This document shows, one piece after another, positions 8,958 to 18,099 of a DNA stretch of 46,438 bases (its first letter is position 1; each line of letters opens with the position of its first letter). A model generated the notes under the pieces. It saw nothing but the letters and a program-made list of their open reading frames with translations. It had not been told where the DNA came from and searched no databases. Position numbers and translations under genes: made by a program. The stretch spans positions 5,497 to 51,934 of the forward strand of contig JAGQPS010000003.1 of the NCBI GenBank assembly GCA_020426595.1. Direction: 5' to 3'. Source of the stretch: Planctomycetales bacterium (GTDB taxonomy: Bacteria; Planctomycetota; Planctomycetia; Pirellulales; Pirellulaceae).

Positions 8958-10766
8958 CTACTCTTGTGAAACCGAACCGCGCGAGCGGAGAAGCACTGCC
9001 AAGGCGGCGTTTCTCCGCTTCGCTATTTCTTGTCGGCGCAGCGAACCTTTGGCGGTGAGCGTGCCTTCCTCCATCGAGAACGGCTCAAACGTCAGCACGA
9101 CTCGCCACGGCCAGGAGTATTTCGGGAGGTCGTCCGTGGCCGCGAGCAATTGGCTGGCTAATCGCCTCGTCTCCTCGTCGGCGACAGGCCCTGGATCATT
9201 TCCCTCGATGGTATCCCACTGGGATGATTCGGACGAACCGTTCGAGCTCCAAGCATGCACGTCCAAGATGAAGCGATCGACCGAGCGAGGCGATGAGGCC
9301 TCCAGGTCGGCTTGAGCCCGGGAAAGCTGCTCGGCCCACCGAGGCGCAAGGTTCTCGAGCGCGGCTTGCTGGACAACCAACAAACCACAAGGCCGACCGT
9401 CGACGTCACCAGTGAAATACGCTTGTGAAACCCACTCAAGGTCAACCAATCGCCGCTCGATTTCCGAGGGGACGATCTTCAGTCCACCGGGAGTCACGAT
9501 GAGTTCCTTCTTGCGCCCGACGAGCGTTAGGAACCCATCGGAATCGAGGCGTCCCAGGTCGCCGGTCGAGAACCAACCGTCGTCGAGTACTTCGCGGGTC
9601 ATCTCTTCTTGACGGTAGTAACCCAACATGATGCTGGGCCCACGAGCCATGACTTCGCCGTCGTCGGCCAGGCGGACTTCGACGTTCGACAAGGGGCGCC
9701 CCACGGCCCCGCGTTTCATACGGCCGGGCGAACTCGACGTGATCACGGGTGATGTTTCCGTGAGACCATAACCGGTGATCAACGTGACTTGTTGTTCGAC
9801 GAACCAGTCGTACACGGCGTCCGGCAAAGGGGCTCCGCCGCAATTACAGACGCGGATTCGATCTCCCAGGATCGCGCGAAGCGAGCCGGGTTCATGCAGC
9901 GCGTCGCGTGCCGCTGCTTGCCGCCAACACCACTGATAAAAGAGTGGTACCGCATTGATGTAGGTGGGACGCGTTTCCCGAATCTCATCGAACCAATGTT
10001 CCTTACCCGAACCGACGATCAATCGGCAGCCCGCCGCGACCCAGGTCGCGAGATCACAAGTCCGCGCGAAGATGTGGGTCATCGGTAGTAGGGCGTAGCG
10101 AATGTCATGCGGGAAGAGTTCGATCGCCGCGAGCTTGCCCTCGACGTTCGCGACCAAGTTGGTCTGACTGAGCATCACTCCCTTGGGTTCACCCGTGGTC
10201 CCCGAGGTGTAGAGCAGCGTCGTCATTTCGTCGGGCGATGTTTGGCGTTCGCGCCAACCGCGAAAACGCGAGAACAACGCCTCGGTGGTAGCCGGCGCTT
10301 CACGGTCCCTGGCCGGAAGTGAGATATCCCAAGTCCAGCCGCTCGGGAGTAGCTCAAGAACCTGGCCATCCGCGTGCGCCGACCGAGCGCCATCCACGTT
10401 CGGCGATACAAGCAAGCCGCGACACCCCGCATGGTCAAGCAAACGAGCGACTTGCGGCGGTGGCAGGGCGGCGTGCAGCGGCACGTGCACGCCACCCACA
10501 CCTTGCAAGGCCCAATCCCAGACGATCCACTCCCACCGATTCTCGGACCACGTCGCCACCCGGTCTCCAGTTTCGATACCGGCGTCGATCAATCGCTGGC
10601 CCGCGTGATCAACCGCAATCGCTAATTGCCGCCATGTCCAATCGTGCCATGTCCCGTCGACGCTTGCCGTCAGCGCGATCCTCTCCGGCTCCGCTCGCAA
10701 ACGACGTTCCAGGTAGTCCCATAGCCGCGTGGGTGTCTCGGCGGATTGGTTCACATCGTTCGTCAC
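8958..10766 (-). CDS. AMP-dependent acyl-CoA synthetase/ligase, long-chain type
   Basis: Activates a carboxylic acid, probably a long-chain fatty acid, through an acyl-adenylate to the CoA thioester. The 602-residue product carries the adenylate-forming core motifs: YTSGTTGEPKGVM (186-198), TGYGLTETSPV, STGDLGRLDSDGFLTLVGRK, and the C-terminal lysine region LTAKGSLRRQ. An extra acidic stretch of about 80 residues between the main and C-terminal parts (around EQLSRAQADLEASSPRS and SSNGSSESSQWDTIEGN) follows the long-chain FACL layout. The chosen start is GTG 10766, preceded by GAGGA seven bases upstream; the frame is open to 10907. No lipid genes are adjacent, so the substrate is uncertain. 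Confidence 0.92.
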   Translation of the reverse strand: MTNDVNQSAETPTRLWDYLERRLRAEPERIALTASVDGTWHDWTWRQLAIAVDHAGQRLIDAGIETGDRVATWSENRWEWIVWDWALQGVGGVHVPLHAALPPPQVARLLDHAGCRGLLVSPNVDGARSAHADGQVLELLPSGWTWDISLPARDREAPATTEALFSRFRGWRERQTSPDEMTTLLYTSGTTGEPKGVMLSQTNLVANVEGKLAAIELFPHDIRYALLPMTHIFARTCDLATWVAAGCRLIVGSGKEHWFDEIRETRPTYINAVPLFYQWCWRQAAARDALHEPGSLRAILGDRIRVCNCGGAPLPDAVYDWFVEQQVTLITGYGLTETSPVITSSSPGRMKRGAVGRPLSNVEVRLADDGEVMARGPSIMLGYYRQEEMTREVLDDGWFSTGDLGRLDSDGFLTLVGRKKELIVTPGGLKIVPSEIERRLVDLEWVSQAYFTGDVDGRPCGLLVVQQAALENLAPRWAEQLSRAQADLEASSPRSVDRFILDVHAWSSNGSSESSQWDTIEGNDPGPVADEETRRLASQLLAATDDLPKYSWPWRVVLTFEPFSMEEGTLTAKGSLRRQEIAKRRNAALAVLLRSRGSVSQE

Positions 10767-11125
10767 GCACTCATCCTCGAACTCGCTGATGGACCACGGC
10801 CAGACTCTCGACCGTCTCCCGTCTCGATGACTCCCCGCACGGGGGCAAACCGAATCACCGACCGCCGGTGGCTTGGATCGACCGTGATCCGCTTGATCGC
10901 GTTCCATTGTGCCGGGACGATCGGCTAACAGAAGTCCCCTGTCTCATCCCAAGCCCTCGGCTGGAGATCCGCTCGACGCGAGCCCCTGAAACGACGACGG
11001 AGCCTCGATCGAACAGGCGGGCCGCGGCGCGGCGACTCGCCGACCGTTGGCAGCTCGGGGCTCGGGTGATAGAGTGGTCGGGAGTTTGGCGTAGTCGTGT
11101 TGCCGCGAGAACAGGTGATCGATCA
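10767..11125. other. Divergent 359-base intergenic region
   Basis: It separates the acyl-CoA ligase gene (minus) from the DUF4430-like gene (plus). The only signal I can support is the promoter-like pair at 11047-11075. Confidence 0.4.
11047..11075 (+). promoter_or_regulatory. Candidate promoter of the DUF4430-DUF6580 pair
   Basis: TTGGCA (11047-11052), a 17-base spacer and TAGAGT (11070-11075). A transcript would start near 11082, about 44 bases before the first gene. Confidence 0.45.
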
Positions 11126-11608
11126 ATGGGTGACAAGCGGTCGTTTTTCGGCCTCGGTATCGTATTGATGACCATCTTTTGCGGGACATGGGTTTCCCAG
11201 CCGGTGCGAGGTCAAGGGCCCGAGCCACCGTCTTCGGCGGCCGTGGCGCCCGCCGCCGCCGAGGATGCCGTGGAGGTCCCCGCCAACGAAGTGCATGTGG
11301 AAGTCAAGATCGGTGATGAACTGATTCGGTTCGAGCCGTTGATGCTCGCCGAACCTGGGCGAAAGCAATCGGTCGAGCAATGGATGAAGCTGCTGGACGA
11401 GCAGGACGAGTCCTTCCGGTTCGAGGCTAACGGCACCGGAGCGACCTTCTTCGTGATCGAAGTTCAAGGTCAGCGCAATGAAGGACGCGGTGGCAAGAAC
11501 TGGTTTCTGCTGATCGATGGCAAGATGTCGATGCGAGGCGCCGGCTCGACCGAAGTCGGTGGCGGATCGACGATCACCTGGCTCTACCGAGCCGGCGGGC
11601 TGAGATGA
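11126..11608 (+). CDS. Exported DUF4430-like protein
   Basis: A secreted protein of 160 residues. Residues 1-31 form a Sec signal peptide (basic MGDKR, hydrophobic GLGIVLMTIFCG, polar end near VRGQG). A Pro/Ala-rich linker follows, then a small beta domain from about residue 50. The end of that domain, NWFLLIDGKMSMRGAGSTEV followed by GGGSTITW, has the pattern of DUF4430, the fold of the C-terminal domain of transcobalamin and intrinsic factor. Known DUF4430 proteins are cell-surface and often linked to cobalamin, but ligand binding here is inference. AGGTGA lies seven bases before ATG 11126; the frame is open upstream from 10868 but without protein-like content. It is followed after 80 bases by a DUF6580-like membrane protein on the same strand. 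Confidence 0.75.
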   Translation: MGDKRSFFGLGIVLMTIFCGTWVSQPVRGQGPEPPSSAAVAPAAAEDAVEVPANEVHVEVKIGDELIRFEPLMLAEPGRKQSVEQWMKLLDEQDESFRFEANGTGATFFVIEVQGQRNEGRGGKNWFLLIDGKMSMRGAGSTEVGGGSTITWLYRAGGLR

Positions 11609-11688
11609 CTCGCCCGACAAGAAACGGTTCGCTCGAGTGCCAAGCACCGGCCCATTACCATCCCTAGTCGTCTAAACAAGACCAACGA

Positions 11689-12363
11689 ATGACCCGCGAT
11701 AGCTCTCAACACGATCCGTCTCGAATTGTCGATCGCTCGGAAAACGCTTCCCGCGATGGGGCACTCGCCTCCTCGAGCTCGTTGGCATGGAGTCTTCGGG
11801 GACTCGGCTTCGTCGCACTTGTCGGCCTCGGTGTGTTGCTCCGTTGGTCGTGGGCGGACTGGCCCAATTTCTCGCCCGTCGCCGGACTCGCGTTGACCGC
11901 CGGAGTCCTGTTGCGGTCGCGCGTGTTGGCGATCGCGGTACCGCTCATCACGATGCTGCTGAGCGATTTGGTGCTAGGCGGATACGACTTGCCGGTCATG
12001 TTGACCGTCTACGCCTGCCTGATGGTTCCCGGCTTGATGGGCGATCGGTATGCGGCGTGGCAGCTCTCGACGCCGACGCGCCCGGTTTGGCGATCGGCGC
12101 TGTTGGGCGGAGTCGCCGGTGTCGCGTTGGGAGTCGTATCGGCGACGCTCTTCTTCGTCGTCACCAATGCCGCGTACTGGCTTTTCATGACGCGGGGCGC
12201 TGGGTCGTTGTGGGACGCCTACCTCGCCGCGGTGCCTTTCTATCGGGCTTCGCTCACCAGCGACATCCTCGTGGGTGCGAGCGGCGTCATGCTGGCGTCG
12301 GGCCTGCGAGCCGCTTGGCGAACGGCCTCGCGATCGTCCGCGGTGGCGGTCGTGGAGAATTAG
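11689..12363 (+). CDS. DUF6580-like membrane protein, possible ECF-type transporter S component
   Basis: A 224-residue membrane protein. After a polar N-terminus of about 35 residues come five or six hydrophobic segments, with family-like motifs: NFSPVAGLALTAGVLL, ITMLLSDLVLGGYDLPVML, ATLFFVVTNAAYWL and the late AAVPFYRASLTSDILVGASG. This pattern matches the DUF6580 family, whose overall architecture resembles S (substrate-binding) components of energy-coupling-factor transporters. It follows the DUF4430-like exported protein closely, so the two may capture and import the same ligand. No ATPase or T component lies nearby; ECF S components often share a distant energising module. The transport role is inference. 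Confidence 0.7.
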   Translation: MTRDSSQHDPSRIVDRSENASRDGALASSSSLAWSLRGLGFVALVGLGVLLRWSWADWPNFSPVAGLALTAGVLLRSRVLAIAVPLITMLLSDLVLGGYDLPVMLTVYACLMVPGLMGDRYAAWQLSTPTRPVWRSALLGGVAGVALGVVSATLFFVVTNAAYWLFMTRGAGSLWDAYLAAVPFYRASLTSDILVGASGVMLASGLRAAWRTASRSSAVAVVEN

Positions 12364-12403
12364 TCGCTCGGTTCCTCGAGCGATCTCGGCGCGAGCCCCA
12401 GGA

Positions 12404-13813
12404 TCAGTAGGCGTTTTGTCGTTTCATGACGACGAGAACGGTCCGCAGCATGATCTTGATATCGAGCCAGATCGACCATTCACGAATGTAGCGATGGTCG
12501 CATTCGATGCGGCCCTTCATCTTTTCCAATGTTTCGGTTTCGCCGCGCCAACCGTTGACCTGTGCCAAGCCGGTAATGCCGGGCTTCACCTTGTGTCGCA
12601 GCATGTACCCGTTGATCTTCGTGCGGTATTCCTCGTTGTGAGCCGTGGCATGAGGCCGTGGTCCTACGAGCGACATCGTCCCTTGCAACACATTGATCAA
12701 CTGTGGCAGCTCATCGAGGCTCGATTTGCGGAGGAAGCCTCCGATCGGCGTGAGACGGCTGTCGTTCTTCGTGGCTTGCGTGACTTTCGCTCCATTCTCG
12801 CATACGCGCATCGAGCGGAACTTCCACACCAGGATTTCCTTGCCATCGAGCCCGTAACGTTTCTGCTTGAAAATGGCCGGACCACGCGACGTGAGTTTGA
12901 CGGCCAGCGCGATCAGCGCCATCGGCACGCTGAGTAGCACGAGCATCGCACAGGCGGCGGCGACGTCGAACGTACGCTTGAGGATTCCGTCGACTCCATA
13001 AAACGGATTCTCAAAGATGCTGACAGCCGGAATTCCTTGGATGTCGGTCCATCTCGAGTGCAACAACTCGAACACGAAGAAGTCGGGCACGACGTAGACA
13101 CTCGCGGTGGAGTCGCTGAGTTGTTCCAACACGTCGCGAATTCGTTTCTCGGCCCGCATGGGAAGCGTGATGAAAACCTTGGCGACCTTGCCGGATCTCG
13201 CGTGCTCGACGAGCTCCTGGATCTTGCCGAGACGGCGATCCATCTCGTCCGGTAACGACGACGTGCGAGGCGCCGGGCGATCGTCGTAGAACCCCATGAA
13301 CTTGAGGCCCATCTCGGGTGAGTCGTTGATGTTGTGTACGAGTTGGATGCCCAACTCGTTGACTCCCACCACCGCGTAACCGGTTCCGACGAGTCCACGA
13401 TCGATGAGTAGACGATTGATCTGCCGCAACAGATAGCGACCGACGATGGCGATGACGGGGGTGGTGAGGAACCACAAGGACAAGGCGCCGGGGGTGATCT
13501 CGGTCGTGTATTCGCTAACGCGTCCCACGATCGCTAGGACGACCAGCGTGATGAACCAAGTCGCGGAAGCGCAGGTCAATTCGCGCCGCAGCGAAACGGC
13601 TTGCCAATCTCGATACATCGCCGTGAACTCGGCGACGACGCTGAAGACTCCGATGGCCGCCATGCAGGTGATGATGGTCGCCTTGCTATCGAAATCGGGG
13701 ACCAGGTTCACGGCCAGCGCGAGACCGAGCAAGATGGCGGCGGCGTCCAGCAGGCGATAGGTCGCGTTGCGAAGGCTCTGTCGCTGCGTGATGACTCGGT
13801 GACGCACGCTCAT
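12404..13813 (-). CDS. Undecaprenyl-phosphate sugar phosphotransferase (WcaJ type)
   Basis: Starts exopolysaccharide repeat-unit synthesis by moving a hexose-1-phosphate from a nucleotide sugar to undecaprenyl phosphate in the inner membrane. The 469-residue product has four N-terminal hydrophobic segments (to about 125), a nucleotide-fold middle domain ([17 protein letters not shown]), another membrane segment after [16 protein letters not shown], and the bacterial sugar-transferase catalytic domain with [44 protein letters not shown] and [15 protein letters not shown]. Length matches the family. It is a lone gene here without glycosyltransferase or Wzx/Wzy neighbours, so the product polysaccharide cannot be inferred. 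Confidence 0.93.
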   Translation of the reverse strand: MSVRHRVITQRQSLRNATYRLLDAAAILLGLALAVNLVPDFDSKATIITCMAAIGVFSVVAEFTAMYRDWQAVSLRRELTCASATWFITLVVLAIVGRVSEYTTEITPGALSLWFLTTPVIAIVGRYLLRQINRLLIDRGLVGTGYAVVGVNELGIQLVHNINDSPEMGLKFMGFYDDRPAPRTSSLPDEMDRRLGKIQELVEHARSGKVAKVFITLPMRAEKRIRDVLEQLSDSTASVYVVPDFFVFELLHSRWTDIQGIPAVSIFENPFYGVDGILKRTFDVAAACAMLVLLSVPMALIALAVKLTSRGPAIFKQKRYGLDGKEILVWKFRSMRVCENGAKVTQATKNDSRLTPIGGFLRKSSLDELPQLINVLQGTMSLVGPRPHATAHNEEYRTKINGYMLRHKVKPGITGLAQVNGWRGETETLEKMKGRIECDHRYIREWSIWLDIKIMLRTVLVVMKRQNAY

Positions 13814-13950
13814 GGAGCTGCCCTTCCCATGGATCCCAGACGGTTGACTCGGAGTGATTGGTCAACGTTAGGCCATGGAACCGTCGCGGAGGGCGGAGGG
13901 GCGAGGAGTTCGCGCGATCTTCGCCAGGGACTCACCGGCTCAATGGGGTC

Positions 13951-14020
13951 GAACGGAAGTGTTGGTGGCGGAACGAGTGGTTGGGCTGTTCGATAAGGCG
14001 AAGAGTCCCTCGCTGACGCT
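13951..14020 (+). repeat. Dispersed intergenic repeat, left-half copy A1
   Basis: Matches the left half of the full copies: GAAGTGTTGGTGGCGGAACG, then GGCGAAGAGTCCCTCGCTGACGCT with few differences, then sequence diverges. It sits 34 bases before the full copy in the same orientation, so the pair looks like a tandem duplication or a truncated insertion. Confidence 0.65.
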
Positions 14021-14053
14021 CTTGGAAGTTGCGCTTTCAGGGATACCGCTAGT

Positions 14054-14176
14054 CGGAAGGACTGGTGGCGTAACGGGTTGATGGCTTGTTCGAGAAGTCG
14101 AAGAATCCCTCGCTGACGCTTCGGGTTTCCTTTGGTTTTCCACGCTTTTGGGCATGGTTGACTGGGGCGGAGCATG
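14054..14176 (+). repeat. Dispersed intergenic repeat, full copy A2
   Basis: A repeat of about 123 bases whose 48-base core (14099-14146) differs by one base from 24798-24845. The left flank (GGTGGCGTAACGGGTTG) and right flank (GACTGGGGCGGAGCATGAAA) also match the other copy. The core can fold through CCC...GGG arms. It lies downstream of the ketosynthase-like gene. Confidence 0.85.
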
Positions 14177-14317
14177 AAAAGGGCTGCATACAACCGCGGG
14201 CGCGAGGGAAACCTCACTCTCGCGAATCATGGGGCGGTTCGAGCCGCTCATGGTCCCGGCCCGTCGCCATGGAGGACGACCGCGCAGCTTTTGCAGGCGA
14301 GAGATTCGCGGGGGCGT

Positions 14318-15631
14318 CTAGCCGTCGAAGCGGCGCACGAGAACGGCGGCCGCTTGGCCTTGAGGCGTCACATTGACGTTGATGAAGCTGGCTCCTGGAT
14401 CGGCCCCCGAGGCTTGATTCACCGTCACCGGGCACTCGGGATCGGGAGTCCGGTAGCTGGGAATCCCAAACAACTTTCCGTGACGCAGGGCCAAGAGGCT
14501 GCCAATCGCCTCCACCACGCCGCTCCCAGCGCCCAGGTTTCCGTGAAACGCCTTCATCGCCACGACGGGAACTCCCTGAGGCCCAAACACATCGGCGATC
14601 GCTTGAGCCTCTTCTTGGTCGCAGCGCGAAGTGCCAAGACCGTGGGCATTGACGTGCCCCACGTCGCTGGGCTTGAGCCCCGCGCGTTCGATCGTCTTTT
14701 GCAGCACATTGCGAATCGCCGTGCGATAGTCCGCCACTCCTTGGGCATCGACCGCGGCCGATGAAGCGGAGCTGAGTACCTCGCCAAATACTTCCGCTCC
14801 CCGGGCCTGAGCCGACTCCAGCGTCTCGAGGACCAGCGCGCCGGCTCCCTCACCCACGACCATGCCTTGACGGTTGAGATCGAAGGGACGGCAACTCTCA
14901 CCCGGCGGATCCTCGCCCGGCGCGATCTGCTCTTGCAGCAGCACGTGGAGGGTTCGCAATTGATGCAAACGAGTCCCCGTGGCTCCAGCCAGCATGATGT
15001 CGGCACGGCCTCGTTGGAGAGTCGTCACGGCCTCGGCGATCGCGGCGTTGCTCGACGCCTCGCGCAACGTGAGTGAATTGCTCGCGCCGCGCAAGTCATT
15101 GAAGATCGCGATATGACTGGCCGGCATGTTGGGTAGGTACTTGAGCAACCACAACGGCTCGACCTTGGGCATGCCTTGCTCGGCCCACTGCTCAAAGTGA
15201 AACTCGCCGGCCTCGTCGAGGCACTTGAGAATGCCGGCCCGGTACTCGTCGGGATTGGTCAGCAAGTAATCGCAACCGAACACCACGCCGACTCGATCGG
15301 GATTGTGACCGAGTTCGTAAAAACCGGTACCCGAGAGCGCGAGTTGGGCGGCCGCCGTGCCCATGTAGATTTCGCGGCACATCATCCGGAGGCTCTTTTT
15401 GATCTGCCTCGAAAGAGTTTTTTCCAAGGGACCGAAGTCACCGATTTCCCCTTGGAAGTCACGGGCCTCGCCGGCGACTCGAGTCGGAAGATGGTCGACC
15501 GGCAGCATCTCCATGGGCACGATCCCACTGACGCCCTGATCCAGCCGATCCCAGACCTGCTCGATCGCACCGCCAAGAGGGCTCACTACGCCCATGCCGG
15601 TAATCACGATGCGCCGTGGTCCGTTCACCAT
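14318..15631 (-). CDS. Beta-ketoacyl synthase fold protein lacking the catalytic Cys (Glu191)
   Basis: A thiolase-fold ketosynthase homologue of 437 residues, near the usual FabF length. The N-terminal RRIVITGMGVVSPLG, the acceptor-loop region, VGEGAGALVLE (259-269), VNAHGLGT (327-334; His330) and the Lys360 region are recognisable. The nucleophile segment, normally STACATSN, reads LTLREASSN: Cys is replaced by Glu191 (codon GAG at 15059-15061). The second His of the K-x-x-x-GH motif reads GN (Asn365). Loss of both residues argues against condensation. Known Cys-less homologues are chain-length factors or decarboxylases (Gln), so a partner or scaffold role is possible but inferred. ATG 15631 gives a natural N-terminus. 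Neighbours do not belong to a fatty-acid or polyketide cluster. Confidence 0.88.
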   Translation of the reverse strand: MVNGPRRIVITGMGVVSPLGGAIEQVWDRLDQGVSGIVPMEMLPVDHLPTRVAGEARDFQGEIGDFGPLEKTLSRQIKKSLRMMCREIYMGTAAAQLALSGTGFYELGHNPDRVGVVFGCDYLLTNPDEYRAGILKCLDEAGEFHFEQWAEQGMPKVEPLWLLKYLPNMPASHIAIFNDLRGASNSLTLREASSNAAIAEAVTTLQRGRADIMLAGATGTRLHQLRTLHVLLQEQIAPGEDPPGESCRPFDLNRQGMVVGEGAGALVLETLESAQARGAEVFGEVLSSASSAAVDAQGVADYRTAIRNVLQKTIERAGLKPSDVGHVNAHGLGTSRCDQEEAQAIADVFGPQGVPVVAMKAFHGNLGAGSGVVEAIGSLLALRHGKLFGIPSYRTPDPECPVTVNQASGADPGASFINVNVTPQGQAAAVLVRRFDG

Positions 15632-15980
15632 TCTCTCAAGCCTCGTCCAAAGTCCGTCTCAGCCGACCAAGCTGCCAGTCCCCGTCAAGAACGGGACAAG
15701 ATGGCCGAAATTCAAAGGTTCTCATTCTAGTTTTCCGGCTCGCCGCGTCGAGTCACCCAGGCGCGTTGCGGGCAAACGAACCGAGAAACTCGCGAAATGC
15801 TCCCCGACACGCGACACGCGACACGCCATCAGCCTCGGAAGCCCGCTTCCGTGCCTGGGGGGACAGTCGAGACCGCTCACCAGTCACCGGTGGGCCCCTG
15901 CGAAGAATGGGGAGGGCCGCGGGCTCCGTGCCCCGCCTCCACCCAACCTTTCCGGATGTCGGCCTCGTCGGGCCGGCTGC
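15632..15980. other. 349-base gap with a short tandem repeat
   Basis: No gene seen. It holds three perfect 7-base tandem units CGACACG (15805-15825) in otherwise ordinary sequence between two minus-strand genes. Confidence 0.5.
15805..15825. repeat. Tandem repeat, 3 x 7 bases
   Basis: CGACACG occurs three times head to tail at 15805, 15812 and 15819. Confidence 0.8.
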
Positions 15981-17255
15981 CTAGTAGCGGTTGTAGTTGT
16001 TGACGCCAGGCCGAGCGGCGGTGGGGATCTGCCCGGCCGCGGCACCCGGCAAGGCATTGAGCTCGTTAGTGGCTTTGACCTCCAGGAACAGCAAGGCCTC
16101 TCCCCGGTTGTCCTGACCACCTAGACCGGGAAGGAGCCCGGGACCGAGCAGGCCATTGTTTTGCTGCCCACCAGGAGTCGCGACGACTCCACACGAGAGC
16201 ACGAGCACATGGTCCACCGGCCATTTGAATCGCTCGTGAAGACGCCAGGTCACCAACTGGGGCACCTGAATGTCGACCCGTTGCACCGACCCCGTGACGG
16301 TCGGCACGTTCACGTTGACGTCGAGCATTCGCTCGATCTGGTTGATGTTGCACCGCACCACCGCCTCCATGTGGACTCGGTCGCGGTCCTTCAGAGCACT
16401 CATCTCAAGGGAAAACCCTTCGTTGATCTGGCGGTACAGATAGCCGTAGTTGTTATTGGCGTCGTACCCCAAACCGGAGACGTAGTTGCGAGGCTGGGTG
16501 CGAGTGAGCACCTTGGTCTGCCCGCTCTCGAGATACAGATTTTGGCCTTGGAGTAAGCGAAAATCGTTGCGTCGACTGAGGTCGCCGTAGAGCCGCCCGG
16601 CGACTTCCTTGGACATCAACCAACCTTGAACCCCTTCCGAACGCACCTCGACGGGAACGAGCTGGTTCTTCTGAATCGCCTCGGCTCGCCATGACGGATT
16701 GCCGACTTGGACCAGGTAGAAGGTCAGAACGTGGGTTCGCGAGTTGGGATCGACGAACCGGTCCACGATGTTGTGGACCAAGGCTTGGACGCCGGGTTCG
16801 TGATAGACGTGAAGTTTGTCGTAGTCAGCGCTGAGAATGCCGAGCGGTTCTCCGAACCACAAGTCGGTTCCCGTTTCGCGCAAGATCCAATCGATGATCT
16901 CTTGCTGAGGCCGTTCCTCTCGGGCGAACCGATGAGTAAACGGGGAAATGTCGTAGGTTCGCCACTGTTGGTTGGCCGTCCGAGGCAGCACGTCGACGCC
17001 CGGTGTGACCTGAGCGACGTGGGCCAGCGGTTGCTGGGAGGCGGGGGCGGAAATCGGCGAAACCGATCCCGTTGTTGGATTGGGGGCGTAGGCGGTCGAC
17101 TGAGGTGAGTACGTGGTGGTTCCACGAATCGGAGCGGAAACGCCGGAGCCCGGAGTAGCCCCGCTTGGCACCTGCGAACGCCAGCCATCCTGAGCCATCA
17201 AGGTCAAGGGCGCGACCCAAAGGGCGAAGAGCAACGGAAGGATGTAGGCACGCAT
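15981..17255 (-). CDS. Exported protein with secretin-like features, function unknown
   Basis: The 424-residue product starts with a Sec signal peptide (MRAYILPLLFALWVAPLTLM, cleavage near AQDG). Residues 23-95 are a Pro/Ser/Thr-rich linker. A first folded part from about 100 (PQQEIIDWILRETGTDLWFG, then KLHVYHEPGVQALVHNIVDR) resembles the ring-building N-domains of secretins. A later part has amphipathic strands such as VLTFYLVQVGNPSW, VHMEAVVRCNINQIE and VQRVDIQVPQLVTWRL. The tail is Gly/Asn-rich (PGGQQNNGLLGPGLLPGLGG). I do not see a complete secretin pore domain, so I only suggest an outer-envelope role. ATG 17255 is chosen because it creates the signal peptide; the upstream open frame to 17636 is Arg-rich noise. 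No type II or IV secretion genes are nearby. Confidence 0.75.
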   Translation of the reverse strand: MRAYILPLLFALWVAPLTLMAQDGWRSQVPSGATPGSGVSAPIRGTTTYSPQSTAYAPNPTTGSVSPISAPASQQPLAHVAQVTPGVDVLPRTANQQWRTYDISPFTHRFAREERPQQEIIDWILRETGTDLWFGEPLGILSADYDKLHVYHEPGVQALVHNIVDRFVDPNSRTHVLTFYLVQVGNPSWRAEAIQKNQLVPVEVRSEGVQGWLMSKEVAGRLYGDLSRRNDFRLLQGQNLYLESGQTKVLTRTQPRNYVSGLGYDANNNYGYLYRQINEGFSLEMSALKDRDRVHMEAVVRCNINQIERMLDVNVNVPTVTGSVQRVDIQVPQLVTWRLHERFKWPVDHVLVLSCGVVATPGGQQNNGLLGPGLLPGLGGQDNRGEALLFLEVKATNELNALPGAAAGQIPTAARPGVNNYNRY

Positions 17256-18099
17256 GAAAAGGCTCCGCCTCGACAAGATAAAGGCCCCGTCCAGCTCGCT
17301 TCGAAGCCAGCGTCGTCGCAACTGCGCCGCGCGGGAAACAAGGGTCGAGCCAAGGGTGGTAGGTCGTATAGCGGGATCACGGAAACCACACAAGACGAAC
17401 CGCCGAGAGGACCGGAATCGGGCGGAGCCAACGGCGCGAGGTCGGGCAGGGGCCCTCGGGCGAACAGCGCCCTCGGGGGAAAGCGTCGGCCGGGGACCGC
17501 GCTGGAACCTCGGAGTGGTTCTTATCGCTCGCCACCGGGCAGGCCTAATGACTTCCAGGACCGAGTCTTGTGCGGGATCGACGAGAAAAACCAGGCAACT
17601 TAGGTCAACCAACACTCTCGCCAACCTTGCCCGCACAAGCTGAGAAAGTCGAAGGTTTTTGGTCGTTCACCGCATCGACGCGGCAATCCTAACTCTCTTT
17701 CAAAACAAGACTTAGGATCACGGACGGGAATGTCAGGCGGGACTCTCTCGCCAAACCCGTCCCCAAGGAGGACTCGCCCCTAGTTGACGCAACCGGCAAA
17801 GTCGCCGTAACGTCTCGTCTTTCGCGGTGAACCGAGGCCTGCTTAATCGCAGTTGTCGCCTCGGTGGGAAACGAGGTGATTCGCTCAGACTCCATGGACT
17901 CGGAGTAGCGCGAATCCTCAGGATGGTCAGGCGGGGCAGTCTGGCCCAGTTAACCGTAGGGACACGGTCCTCATTTTCCCTCCTGCGGCCTCTCGGCCGC
18001 ACGCTGTTGGACATCCGCACACCATGACCGTCGATCCGTCGCGGATCGCGGAGTGTCGCCAGTGCGGATGATTGAACGTCTCTAAGGGAGTGTCTCTGT
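17256..18099. other. 844-base divergent gap
   Basis: No protein-like ORF. It separates two genes for exported proteins read outward. The only clear structure is the nested inverted repeat at 18012-18070 next to the plus-strand gene. Confidence 0.45.
18012..18070 (+). promoter_or_regulatory. Nested hairpin in the leader of the thioredoxin/CAP-like gene
   Basis: CATCCGCAC (18012-18020) pairs with GTGCGGATG (18062-18070). Inside it CGATCCG (18032-18038) pairs with CGGATCG (18042-18048) around a three-base loop, extendable by CCG/CGG with one bulge. The structure ends 12 bases before the AAGGGAG ribosome-binding site (18083-18089). Confidence 0.4.
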
